A model generated the notes under the pieces. The model had not been told where the DNA came from, did not search any database, and worked only from the letters and a program-made list of their open reading frames with translations. A stretch of 64,000 nucleotides of DNA from Auanema rhodensis (lineage: Eukaryota > Nematoda > Chromadorea > Rhabditida > Rhabditidae), in NCBI GenBank assembly GCA_964057225.1, contig OZ059898.1:124001-188000 (forward strand). Reading direction: 5' to 3'. Below, piece after piece: positions 1 through 9,856 of the stretch (positions are counted from its first letter, which is position 1; the number at the start of each line of letters is the position of its first letter). A program made the position numbers and the translations under genes.

Positions 1-4
1 AGTT

Positions 5-9
5 CACGT
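5..9 (+). other. CACGT half of the spaced triad (element 3, monomer 5-9)
   Basis: CACGT followed by A, so this is not a full CACGTG palindrome. It lies 33 bp downstream of the CACGTG at 148-153 of the preceding monomer (181 minus 148), making it the third element of a regularly spaced set. It is present in almost every monomer. C7 is A in m287, m301, m314 and m338 only ('ttcaagtaa'). A binding role is inference. Confidence 0.6.
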
Positions 10-20
10 AAATTTCAAAG

Positions 21-35
21 TCATGGTTACCATGA
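21..35. other. 15-nt dyad TCATGGTTACCATGA (monomer 21-35)
   Basis: The sequence reads the same on both strands except for its central base: 7-bp arms TCATGGT/ACCATGA around one T. The inner 13 nt (CATGGTTACCATG) is kept in nearly all monomers. The CAC class changes position 35 from A to C and so shortens the arms by one pair. Breaks are rare: m42 (ccataaacc), m155 (ccacgaacc), m320 (ggctacc), m321 (ttactatg), m360 (ttatcatg). The G23 monomers (m253, 254, 257, 267, 268, 271) also break a pair. The dyad could extrude as a small hairpin or bind a dimeric protein; neither is shown by sequence alone. Confidence 0.7.
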
Positions 36-47
36 ACCAATATCAAT

Positions 48-61
48 AAAAATTTGTTTTT
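48..61. other. A/T-tract inverted repeat AAAAA-TTTG-TTTTT (monomer 48-61)
   Basis: Five A, a four-base TTTG loop, then five T. A tract like this can bend DNA or form a weak hairpin. Local variants affect it: T55 to A in many monomers between 3.7 and 27.8 kb, GT to AA at 56-57 in m130, 138, 146, 153 and 155, T55 to C in m253/254/257 and their duplicates, and A50 to G in m174-176, 193 and 213. Confidence 0.55.
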
Positions 62-88
62 AGACTAATATGGACATGGGGAATCTAA

Positions 89-97
89 TTTTGAAAA
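89..97. other. TTTTGAAAA mini-dyad (monomer 89-97)
   Basis: Four-base arms around a central G at position 93. Variants A94G (m168, m184) and A95G (m169, 185, 276, 279, 288, 302, 315, 339, 359) break it and serve as lineage markers. It is one of several short dyads that make the monomer rich in self-complementary words. Confidence 0.5.
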
Positions 98-113
98 CCG
101 CATTTCTTTATCT

Positions 114-123
114 TTCACGTGAA
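114..123. other. Perfect 10-bp palindrome TTCACGTGAA with CACGTG core (element 1)
   Basis: CACGTG at 116-121 is flanked by TT/AA to give a perfect 10-bp palindrome. It is an E-box/G-box type core, known in general to be bound by bHLH or bZIP dimers. By my reading it is disrupted in about 14 monomers: C116T in m24 and m29; C118T in m21, 108 and 118; C118A in m132, 140, 148, 152 and 156; G121T in m232, 236, 241 and 244. All others keep it. Confidence 0.65.
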
Positions 124-139
124 GCGAGTTACATACCAA

Positions 140-145
140 GTGCAC
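140..145. other. GTGCAC palindrome (monomer 140-145)
   Basis: A six-base palindrome (ApaLI-type word) two bases upstream of the ATCACGTG element. It is almost invariant; the exception I noticed is G142T in m2 (near base 318). It would give a 176-bp restriction ladder. Confidence 0.6.
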
Positions 146-153
146 ATCACGTG
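146..153 (+). other. ATCACGTG, match to the CDEI/Cbf1 consensus (element 2)
   Basis: Positions 146-153 match RTCACRTG, the CDEI consensus of budding-yeast centromeres bound by the bHLH protein Cbf1 (established for yeast). The CACGTG core lies 32 bp from the first core (116 to 148). By my reading about 11 monomers break it: T147 kept but G151A in m224; C148A in m308; C148G in m358; C150A in m288, 302, 311, 315, 339, 350, 356 and 359. In m247 T147 is G but the core is intact. No monomer appears to have lost both CACGTG cores. An eight-base match can arise by chance, so function is not claimed. Confidence 0.55.
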
Positions 154-157
154 TACA

Positions 158-177
158 TTTAATTAGCATAAATTAAA
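158..177. other. AT-rich inverted repeat spanning the monomer junction
   Basis: TTTAATT (158-164) and AATTAAA (171-176 plus base 1 of the next monomer) form 7-bp arms around a 6-base loop. Variant A170T makes TTAATTAA (an eight-base palindrome, PacI word) in a subset of monomers left of 29.4 kb. A164 variants ('ttaataagc') occur in m172, 176, 193 and 206. Confidence 0.55.
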
Positions 178-1232
178 GTTCACGTAAAATTCAAAGTCAT
201 GGTTACCATGAACCAATATCAATAAAAATTTGTTTTTAGACTAATATGGACATGGGGAATCTAATTTTGAAAACCGCATCTCTTTATCTTTCACGTGAAG
301 CGAGTTACATACCAAGTTCACATCACGTGTACATTTAATTAGCATAAATTAAAGTTCACGTAAATTTCAAAGTCATGGTTACCATGAAGCAATATCAATA
401 AAAATTTGTTTTTAGACTAATATGGACATGGGGAATCTAATTTTGAAAACCGCATCTCTTTATCTTTCACGTGAAGCGAGTTACATACCAAGTGCACATC
501 ACGTGTACATTTAATTAGCATTAATTAAAGTTCACGTAAATTTCAAAGTCATGGTTACCATGAACCAATATCAATAAAAATTTGTTTTTAGACTAATATG
601 GACATGGGGAATCTAATTTTGAAAACCGCATCTCTTTATCTTTCACGTGAAGCGAGTTACATACCAAGTGCACATCACGTGTACATTTAATTAGCATAAA
701 TTAAAGTTCACGTAAAATTCAAAGTCATGGTTACCATGAACCAATATCAATAAAAATTTGTTTTTAGACTAATATGGACATGGGGAATCTAATTTTGAAA
801 ACCGCATCTCTTTATCTTTCACGTGAAGCGAGTTACATACCAAGTGCACATCACGTGTACATTTAATTAGCATAAATTAAAGTTCACGTAAATTTCAAAG
901 TCATGGTTACCATGAAGCAATATCAATAAAAATTTGTTTTTAGACTAATATGGACATGGGGAATCTAATTTTGAAAACCGCATCTCTTTATCTTTCACGT
1001 GAAGCGAGTTACATACCAAGTGCACATCACGTGTACATTTAATTAGCATTAATTAAAGTTCACGTAAATTTCAAAGTCATGGTTACCATGAACCAATATC
1101 AATAAAAATTTGTTTTTAGACTAATATGGACATGGGGAATCTAATTTTGAAAACCGCATCTCTTTATCTTTCACGTGAAGCGAGTTACATACCAAGTGCA
1201 CATCACGTGTACATTTAATTAGCATAAATTAA

Positions 1233-2816
1233 AGTTCACGTAAATTTCAAAGTCATGGTTACCATGCACCAATATCAATAAAAATTTGTTTTTAGACTAA
1301 TATGGACATGGGGAATCTAATTTTGAAAACCGCATCTCTTTATCTTTCACGTGAAGCGAGTTACATACCAAGTGCACATCACGTGTACATTTAATTAGCA
1401 TAAATTAAAGTTCACGTAAATTTCAAAGTCATGGTTACCATGAACCAATATCAATAAAAATTTGTTTTTAGACTAATATGGACATGGGGAATCTAATTTT
1501 GAAAACCGAATCTCTTTATCTTTCACGTGAAGCGAGTTACATACCAAGTGCACATCACGTGTACATTTAATTAGCATAAATTAAAGTTCACGTAAATTTC
1601 AAAGTCATGGTTACCATGCACCAATATCAATAAAAATTTGTTTTTAGACTAATATGGACATGGGGAATCTAATTTTGAAAACCGCATCTCTTTATCTTTC
1701 ACGTGAAGCGAGTTACATACCAAGTGCACATCACGTGTACATTTAATTAGCATAAATTAAAGTTCACGTAAATTTCAAAGTCATGGTTACCATGAACCAA
1801 TATCAATAAAAATTTGTTTTTAGACTAATATGGACATGGGGAATCTAATTTTGAAAACCGCATCTCTTCATCTTTCACGTGAAGCGAGTTACATACCAAG
1901 TGCACATCACGTGTACATTTAATTAGCATAAATTAAAGTTCACGTAAATTTCAAAGTCATGGTTACCATGCACCAATATCAATAAAAATTTGTTTTTAGA
2001 CTAATATGGACATGGGGAATCTAATTTTGAAAACCGAATCTCTTTATCTTTCACGTGAAGCGAGTTACATACCAAGTGCACATCACGTGTACATTTAATT
2101 AGCATAAATTAAAGTTCACGTAAATTTCAAAGTCATGGTTACCATGAACCAATATCAATAAAAATTTGTTTTTAGACTAATATGGACATGGGGAATCTAA
2201 TTTTGAAAACCGCATCTCTTTATCTTTCACGTGAAGCGAGTTACATACCAAGTGCACATCACGTGTACATTTAATTAGCATAAATTAAAGTTCACGTAAA
2301 TTTCAAAGTCATGGTTACCATGCACCAATATCAATAAAAATTTGTTTTTAGACTAATATGGACATGGGGAATCTAATTTTGAAAACCGCATCTCTTTATC
2401 TTTCACGTGAAGCGAGTTACATACCAAGTGCACATCACGTGTACATTTAATTAGCATAAATTAAAGTTCACGTAAATTTCAAAGTCATGGTTACCATGAA
2501 CCAATATCAATAAAAATTTGTTTTTAGACTAATATGGACATGGGGAATCTAATTTTGAAAACCGCATCTCTTCATCTTTCACGTGAAGCGAGTTACATAC
2601 CAAGTGCACATCACGTGTACATTTAATTAGCATAAATTAAAGTTCACGTAAATTTCAAAGTCATGGTTACCATGCACCAATATCAATAAAAATTTGTTTT
2701 TAGACTAATATGGACATGGGGAATCTAATTTTGAAAACCGCATCTCTTTATCTTTCACGTGAAGCGAGTTACATACCAAGTGCACATCACGTGTACATTT
2801 AATTAGCATAAATTAA
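1233..2816. repeat. Alternating CAC/AAC dimer block, m8-m16
   Basis: Monomers alternate CAC, AAC, CAC ... for nine units (352-bp dimer). Extra markers are C101A ('ccgaatc') in m9 and m12 and T109C ('cttcatc') in m11 and m15, so m10-m12 repeat as m14-m16 at a 4-monomer offset (704 bp), except that m12 has A101. This type of block returns in force right of 28 kb. Confidence 0.8.
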
Positions 2817-4048
2817 AGTTCACGTAAAATTCAAAGTCATGGTTACCATGAACCAATATCAATAAAAATTTGTTTTTAGACTAATATGGACATGGGGAAT
2901 CTAATTTTGAAAACCGCATCTCTTTATCTTTCACGTGAAGCGAGTTACATACCAAGTGCACATCACGTGTACATTTAATTAGCATAAATTAAAGTTCACG
3001 TAAAATTCAAAGTCATGGTTACCATGAACCAATATCAATAAAAATTTGTTTTTAGACTAATATGGACATGGGGAATCTAATTTTGAAAACCGCATCTCTT
3101 TATCTTTCACGTGAAGCGAGTTACATACCAAGTGCACATCACGTGTACATTTAATTAGCATAAATTAAAGTTCACGTAAATTTCAAAGTCATGGTTACCA
3201 TGAACCAATATCAATAAAAATTTGTTTTTAGACTAATATGGACATGGGGAATCTAATTTTGAAAACCGCATTTCTTTATCTTTCACGTGAAGCGAGTTAC
3301 ATACCAAGTGCACATCACGTGTACATTTAATTAGCATAAATTAAAGTTCACGTAAAATTCAAAGTCATGGTTACCATGAACCAATATCAATAAAAATTTG
3401 TTTTTAGACTAATATGGACATGGGGAATCTAATTTTGAAAACCGCATCTCTTTATCTTTCACGTGAAGCGAGCTACATACCAAGTGCACATCACGTGTAC
3501 ATTTAATTAGCATAAATTAAAGTTCACGTAAATTTCAAAGTCATGGTTACCATGAAGCAATATCAATAAAAATTTGTTTTTAGACTAATATGGACATGGG
3601 GAATCTAATTTTGAAAACCGCATCTCTTTATCTTTCATGTGAAGCGAGTTACATACCAAGTGCACATCACGTGTACATTTAATTAGCATAAATTAAAGTT
3701 CACGTAAATTTCAAAGTCATGGTTACCATGAACCAATATCAATAAAAATTAGTTTTTAGACTAATATGGACATGGGGAATCTAATTTTGAAAACCGCATT
3801 TCTTTATCTTTCACGTGAAGCGAGTTACATACCAAGTGCACATCACGTGTACATTTAATTAGCATAAATTAAAGTTCACGTAAATTTCAAAGTCATGGTT
3901 ACCATGAAGCAATATCAATAAAAATTTGTTTTTAGACTAATATGGACATGGGGAATCTAATTTAGAAAACCGCATCTCTTTATCTTTCACGTGAAGCGAG
4001 TTACATACCAAGTGCACATCACGTGTACATTTAATTAGCATAAATTAA
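2817..4048. repeat. Mixed block m17-m23 with Y, X and Z monomers
   Basis: The order is Y, Y, X, Y (T129C, 'gagctac' at 3473), Z (C118T), AAC with T55A and T104, and Z. The same ordered markers, including T129C, reappear at m110-m114 and m120-m124, 92 and 102 monomers away, so this block is paralogous to 18.6-22 kb. Confidence 0.75.
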
Positions 4049-5808
4049 AGTTCACGTAAATTTCAAAGTCATGGTTACCATGAACCAATATCAATAAAAA
4101 TTAGTTTTTAGACTAATATGGACATGGGGAATCTAATTTTGAAAACCGCATTTCTTTATCTTTTACGTGAAGCGAGTTACATACCAAGTGCACATCACGT
4201 GTACATTTAATTAGCATAAATTAAAGTTCACGTAAAATTCAAAGTCATGGTTACCATGAACCAATATCAATAAAAATTTGTTTTTAGACTAATATGGACA
4301 TGGGGAATCTAATTTTGAAAACCGCATCTCTTTATCTTTCACGTGAAGCGAGTTACATACCAAGTGCACATCACGTGTACATTTAATTAGCATAAATTAA
4401 AGTTCACGTAAATTTCAAAGTCATGGTTACCATGAAGCAATATCAATAAAAATTTGTTTTTAGACTAATATGGACATGGGGAATCTAATTTTGAAAACCG
4501 CATCTCTTTATCTTTCACGTGAAGCGAGTTACATACCAAGTGCACATCACGTGTACATTTAATTAGCATTAATTAAAGTTCACGTAAATTTCAAAGTCAT
4601 GGTTACCATGAACCAATATCAATAAAAATTTGTTTTTAGACTAATATGGACATGGGGAATCTAATTTTGAAAACCGCATCTCTTTATCTTTCACGTGAAG
4701 CGAATTACATACCAAGTGCACATCACGTGTACATTTAATTAGCATAAATTAAAGTTCACGTAAATTTCAAAGTCATGGTTACCATGCACCAATATCAATA
4801 AAAATTTGTTTTTAGACTAATATGGACATGGGGAATCTAATTTTGAAAACCGCATCTCTTTATCTTTCACGTGAAGCGAGTTACATACCAAGTGCACATC
4901 ACGTGTACATTTAATTAGCATAAATTAAAGTTCACGTAAATTTCAAAGTCATGGTTACCATGAACCAATATCAATAAAAATTTGTTTTTAGACTAATATG
5001 GACATGGAGAATCTAATTTTGAAAACCGCATTTCTTTATCTTTTACGTGAAGCGAGTTACATACCAAGTGCACATCACGTGTACATTTAATTAGCATAAA
5101 TTAAAGTTCACGTAAAATTCAAAGTCATGGTTACCATGAACCAATATCAATAAAAATTTGTTTTTAGACTAATATGGACATGGGGAATCTAATTTTGAAA
5201 ACCGCATCTCTTTATCTTTCACGTGAAGCGAGTTACATACCAAGTGCACATCACGTGTACATTTAATTAGCATAAATTAAAGTTCACGTAAATTTCAAAG
5301 TCATGGTTACCATGAAGCAATATCAATAAAAATTTGTTTTTAGACTAATATGGACATGGGGAATCTAATTTTGAAAACCGCATCTCTTTATCTTTCACGT
5401 GAAGCGAGTTACATACCAAGTGCACATCACGTGTACATTTAATTAGCATTAATTAAAGTTCACGTAAATTTCAAAGTCATGGTTACCATGAACCAATATC
5501 AATAAAAATTTGTTTTTAGACTAATATGGACATGGGGAATCTAATTTTGAAAACCGCATCTCTTTATCTTTCACGTGAAGCGAATTACATACCAAGTGCA
5601 CATCACGTGTACATTTAATTAGCATAAATTAAAGTTCACGTAAATTTCAAAGTCATGGTTACCATGCACCAATATCAATAAAAATTTGTTTTTAGACTAA
5701 TATGGACATGGGGAATCTAATTTTGAAAACCGCACCTCTTTATCTTTCACGTGAAGCGAGTTACATACCAAGTGCACATCACGTGTACATTTAATTAGCA
5801 TAAATTAA
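4049..5808. repeat. Two copies of a 5-mer (880 bp), m24-m28 and m29-m33
   Basis: Each copy is an AAC monomer with T104 and C116T ('cttttacgtg'), then Y, Z with A170T, AAC with G128A ('cgaattac'), and CAC. The copies start at 4049 and 4929. Small differences: T55A in m24 only, G80A in m29, and a private T-to-C at 103 in m33. Confidence 0.8.
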
Positions 5809-7744
5809 AGTTCACGTAAATTTCAAAGTCATGGTTACCATGCACCAATATCAATAAAAATTTGTTTTTAGACTAATATGGACATGGGGAATCTAATTTT
5901 GAAAACCGCATCTCTTTATCTTTCACGTGAAGCGAGTTACATACCAAGTGCACATCACGTGTACATTTAATTAGCATAAATTAAAGTTCACGTAAATTTC
6001 AAAGTCATGGTTACCATGAAGCAATATCAATAAAAATTTGTTTTTAGACTAATATGGACATGGGGAATCTAATTTTGAAAACCGCATCTCTTTATCTTTC
6101 ACGTGAAGCGAGTTACATACCAAGTGCACATCACGTGTACATTTACATAGCATAAATTAAAGTTCACGTAAATTTCAAAGTCATGGTTACCATGAAGCAA
6201 TATCAATAAAAATTTGTTTTTAGACTAATATGGACAGGGGGAATCTAATTTTGAAAACCGCATCTCTTTATCTTTCACGTGAAGCGAGTTACATACCAAG
6301 TGCACATCACGTGTACATTTAATTAGCATAAATTAAAGTTCACGTAAATTTCAAAGTCATGGTTACCATGAAGCAATATCAATAAAAATTTGTTTTTAGA
6401 CTAATATGGACATGGGGAATCTAATTTTGAAAACCGCATCTCTTTATCTTTCACGTGAAGCGAGTTACATACCAAGTGCACATCACGTGTACATTTAATT
6501 AGCATAAATTAAAGTTCACGTAAATTTCAAAGTCATGGTTACCATGAACCAATATTAATAAAAATTTGTTTTTAGACTAATATGGACATGGGGAATCTAA
6601 TTTTGAAAACCGCATTTCTTTATCTTTCACGTGAAGCGAGTTACATACCAAGTGCACATCACGTGTACATTTAATTAGCATAAATTAAAGTTCACGTAAA
6701 ATTCAAAGTCATGGTTACCATGAACCAATATCAATAAAAATTTGTTTTTAGACTAATATGGACATGGGGAATCTAATTTTGAAAACCGCATCTCTTTATC
6801 TTTCACGTGAAGCGAGTTACATACCAAGTGCACATCACGTGTACATTTAATTAGCATAAATTAAAGTTCACGTAAGTTTCAAAGTCATGGTTACCATGAA
6901 GCAATATCAATAAAAATTTGTTTTTAGACTAATATGGACATGGGGAATCTAATTTTGAAAACCGCATCTCTTTATCTTTCACGTGAAGCGAGTTACATAC
7001 CAAGTGCACATCACGTGTACATTTAATTAGCATAAATTAAAGTTCACGTAAATTTCAAAGTCATGGTTACCATGAACCAATATCAATAAAAATTTGTTTT
7101 TAGACTAATATGGACATGGGGAATCTAATTTTGAAAACCGCATTTCTTTATCTTTCACGTGAAGCGAGTTACATACCAAGTGCACATCACGTGTACATTT
7201 AATTAGCATAAATTAAAGTTCACGTAAAATTCAAAGTCATGGTTACCATAAACCAATATCAATAAAAATTTGTTTTTAGACTAGTATGGACATGGGGAAT
7301 CTAATTTTGAAAACCGCATCTCTTTATCTTTCACGTGAAGCGAGTTACATACCAAGTGCACATCACGTGTACATTTAATTAGCATAAATTAATGTTCACG
7401 TAAATTTCAAAGTCATGGTTACCATGAAGCAATATCAATAAAAATTTGTTTTTAGACTAATATGGACATGGGGAATCTAATTTTGAAAACCGCATCTCTT
7501 TATCTTTCACGTGAAGCGAGTTACATACCAAGTGCACATCACGTGTACATTTAATTAGCATTAATTAAAGTTCACGTAAATTTCAAAGTCATGGTTACCA
7601 TGAACCAATATCAATAAAAATTTGTTTTTAGACTAATATGGACATGGGGAATCTAATTTTGAAAACCGCATCTCTTTATCTTTCACGTGAAGCGAGTTAC
7701 ATACCAAGTGCACATCACGTGTACATTTAATTAGCATAAATTAA
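5809..7744. repeat. AAG-rich then trimer block, m34-m44
   Basis: One CAC monomer is followed by three consecutive AAG monomers (m35-m37), then X-Y-Z trimers (m38-40, m41-43) and an AAC monomer. Private changes include 'tttacatagc' in m35, T77G ('gacaggggg') in m36, C44T in m38, A12G in m40, and 'ccataaacc' with 'actagtatgg' in m42. No gene or unique sequence is present. Confidence 0.75.
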
Positions 7745-9856
7745 AGTTCACGTAAATTTCAAAGTCATGGTTACCATGAAGCAATATCAATAAAAATTTG
7801 TTTTTAGACTAATATGGACATGGGGAATCTAATTTTGAAAACCGCATCTCTTTATCTTTCACGTGAAGCGAGTTACATACCAAGTGCACATCACGTGTAC
7901 ATTTAATTAGCATAAATTAAAGTTCACGTAAATTTCAAAGTCATGGTTACCATGAAGCAATATCAATAAAAATTTGTTTTTAGACTAATATGGACATGGG
8001 GAATCTAATTTTGAAAACCGCATCTCTTTATCTTTCACGTGAAGCGAGTTACATACCAAGTGCACATCACGTGTACATTTAATTAGCATAAATTAAAGTT
8101 CACGTAAATTTCAAAGTCATGGTTACCATGAACCAATATCAATAAAAATTTGTTTTTAGACTAATATGGACATGGGGAATCTAATTTTGAAAACCGCATT
8201 TCTTTATCTTTCACGTGAAGCGAGTTACATACCAAGTGCACATCACGTGTACATTTAATTAGCATAAATTAAAGTTCACGTAAAATTCAAAGTCATGGTT
8301 ACCATGAACCAATATCAATAAAAATTTGTTTTTAGACTAATATGGACATGGGGAATCTAATTTTGAAAACCGCATCTCTTTATCTTTCACGTGAAGCGAG
8401 TTACATACCAAGTGCACATCACGTGTACATTTAATTAGCATAAATTAAAGTTCACGTAAATTTCAAAGTCATGGTTACCATGAAGCAATATCAATAAAAA
8501 TTTGTTTTTAGACTAATATGGACATGGGGAATCTAATTTTGAAAACCGCATCTCTTTATCTTTCACGTGAAGCGAGTTACATACCAAGTGCACATCACGT
8601 GTACATTTAATTAGCATAAATTAAAGTTCACGTAAATTTCAAAGTCATGGTTACCATGAACCAATATCAATAAAAATTTGTTTTTAGACTAATATGGACA
8701 TGGGGAATCTAATTTTGAAAACCGCATTTCTTTATCTTTCACGTGAAGCGAGTTACATACCAAGTGCACATCACGTGTACATTTAATTAGCATAAATTAA
8801 AGTTCACGTAAAATTCAAAGTCATGGTTACCATGAAGCAATATCAATAAAAATTTGTTTTTAGACTAATATGGACATGGGGAATCTAATTTTGAAAACCG
8901 CATCTCTTTATCTTTCACGTGAAGCGAGTTACATACCAAGTGCACATCACGTGTACATTTAATTAGCATAAATTAAAGTTCACGTAAATTTCAAAGTCAT
9001 GGTTACCATGAACCAATATCAATAAAAATTTGTTTTTAGACTAATATGGACATGGGGAATCTAATTTTGAAAACCGCATTTCGTTATCTTTCACGTGAAG
9101 CGAGTTACATACCAAGTGCACATCACGTGTACATTTAATTAGCATAAATTAAAGTTCACGTAAAATTCAAAGTCATGGTTACCATGAACCAATATCAATA
9201 AAAATTTGTTTTTAGACTAATATGGACATGGGGAATCTAATTTTGAAAACCGCATCTCTTTATCTTTCACGTGAAGCGAGTTACATACCAAGTGCACATC
9301 ACGTGTACATTTAATTAGCATAAATTAAAGTTCACGTAAATTTCAAAGTCATGGTTACCATGAAGCAATATCAATAAAAATTTGTTTTTAGACTAATATG
9401 GACATGGGGAATCTAATTTTGAAAACCGCATCTCTTTATCTTTCACGTGAAGCGAGTTACATACCAAGTGCACATCACGTGTACATTTAATTAGCATAAA
9501 TTAAAGTTCACGTAAATTTCAAAGTCATGGTTACCATGAACCAATATCAATAAAAATTTGTTTTTAGACTAATATGGACATGGGGAATCTAATTTTGAAA
9601 ACCGCATTTCTTTATCTTTCACGTGAAGCGAGTTACATACCAAGTGCACATCACGTGTACATTTAATTAGCATAAATTAAAGTTCACGTAAAATTCAAAG
9701 TCATGGTTACCATGAACCAATATCAATAAAAATTTGTTTTTAGACTAATATGGACATGGGGAATCTAATTTTGAAAACCGCATTTCTTTATCTTTCACGT
9801 GAAGCGAGTTACATACCAAGTGCACATCACGTGTACATTTAATTAGCATAAATTAA
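7745..9856. repeat. X-Y-Z trimer block with hybrid monomers, m45-m56
   Basis: Two Z monomers precede X-Y-Z (m47-49), then X and a Y/Z hybrid (m50-51), X-Y-Z (m52-54), and X followed by a Y/X hybrid (m55-56). m51 (8801) has the Y base A13 but the Z marker AAG. m56 (9681) has A13 but the X marker T104. The hybrids mark sites where the trimer lost or gained exactly one monomer. Confidence 0.8.

Larger units (their letters stand above)
1..176 (+). repeat. Reference monomer (m1) defining monomer positions 1-176
   Basis: This first complete unit is used for all monomer positions. In order it holds: CACGT (5-9), AAATTT (10-15), a 15-nt dyad (21-35), an A5-TTTG-T5 inverted repeat (48-61), TGGACATGGGG (71-81), TTTTGAAAA (89-97), ACCGCAT (97-103), TTCACGTGAA (114-123), GCGAG (124-128), GTGCAC (140-145), ATCACGTG (146-153), and an AT-rich end (157-176) containing TAATTA and AAATTAA. 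This copy carries T at 104, whereas C104 is the majority base. The choice of start is arbitrary and the other strand could equally be taken as forward. Confidence 0.95.
1..1232. repeat. Trimer-based block, m1-m7 (528-bp HOR)
   Basis: The order is X (T104), then Y (A13), Z (AAG, A170T), AAC/C104, then Y, Z (A170T), AAC/C104. Bases 177-704 and 705-1232 are the two trimer copies and differ only by G142T in m2 as far as I can see. This trimer recurs in degraded form up to about 17.6 kb and looks like the ancestral HOR of the left half. Confidence 0.8.

Noticed and set aside
45-51. AATAAA as a polyadenylation signal
   Set aside because: The word (monomer 45-50) is present in almost every monomer of an AT-rich satellite, with no coding sequence or transcript boundary to support use.
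113-129. CENP-B box-like match at monomer 113-129
   Set aside because: Against the core nTTCGnnnnAnnCGGGn the sequence TTTCACGTGAAGCGAGT matches 7 of 9 fixed bases but fails at two essential ones (A for G at 117, A for G at 127). A match this good is expected by chance in roughly every second random 176-bp sequence when both strands are scanned, so it is not called.
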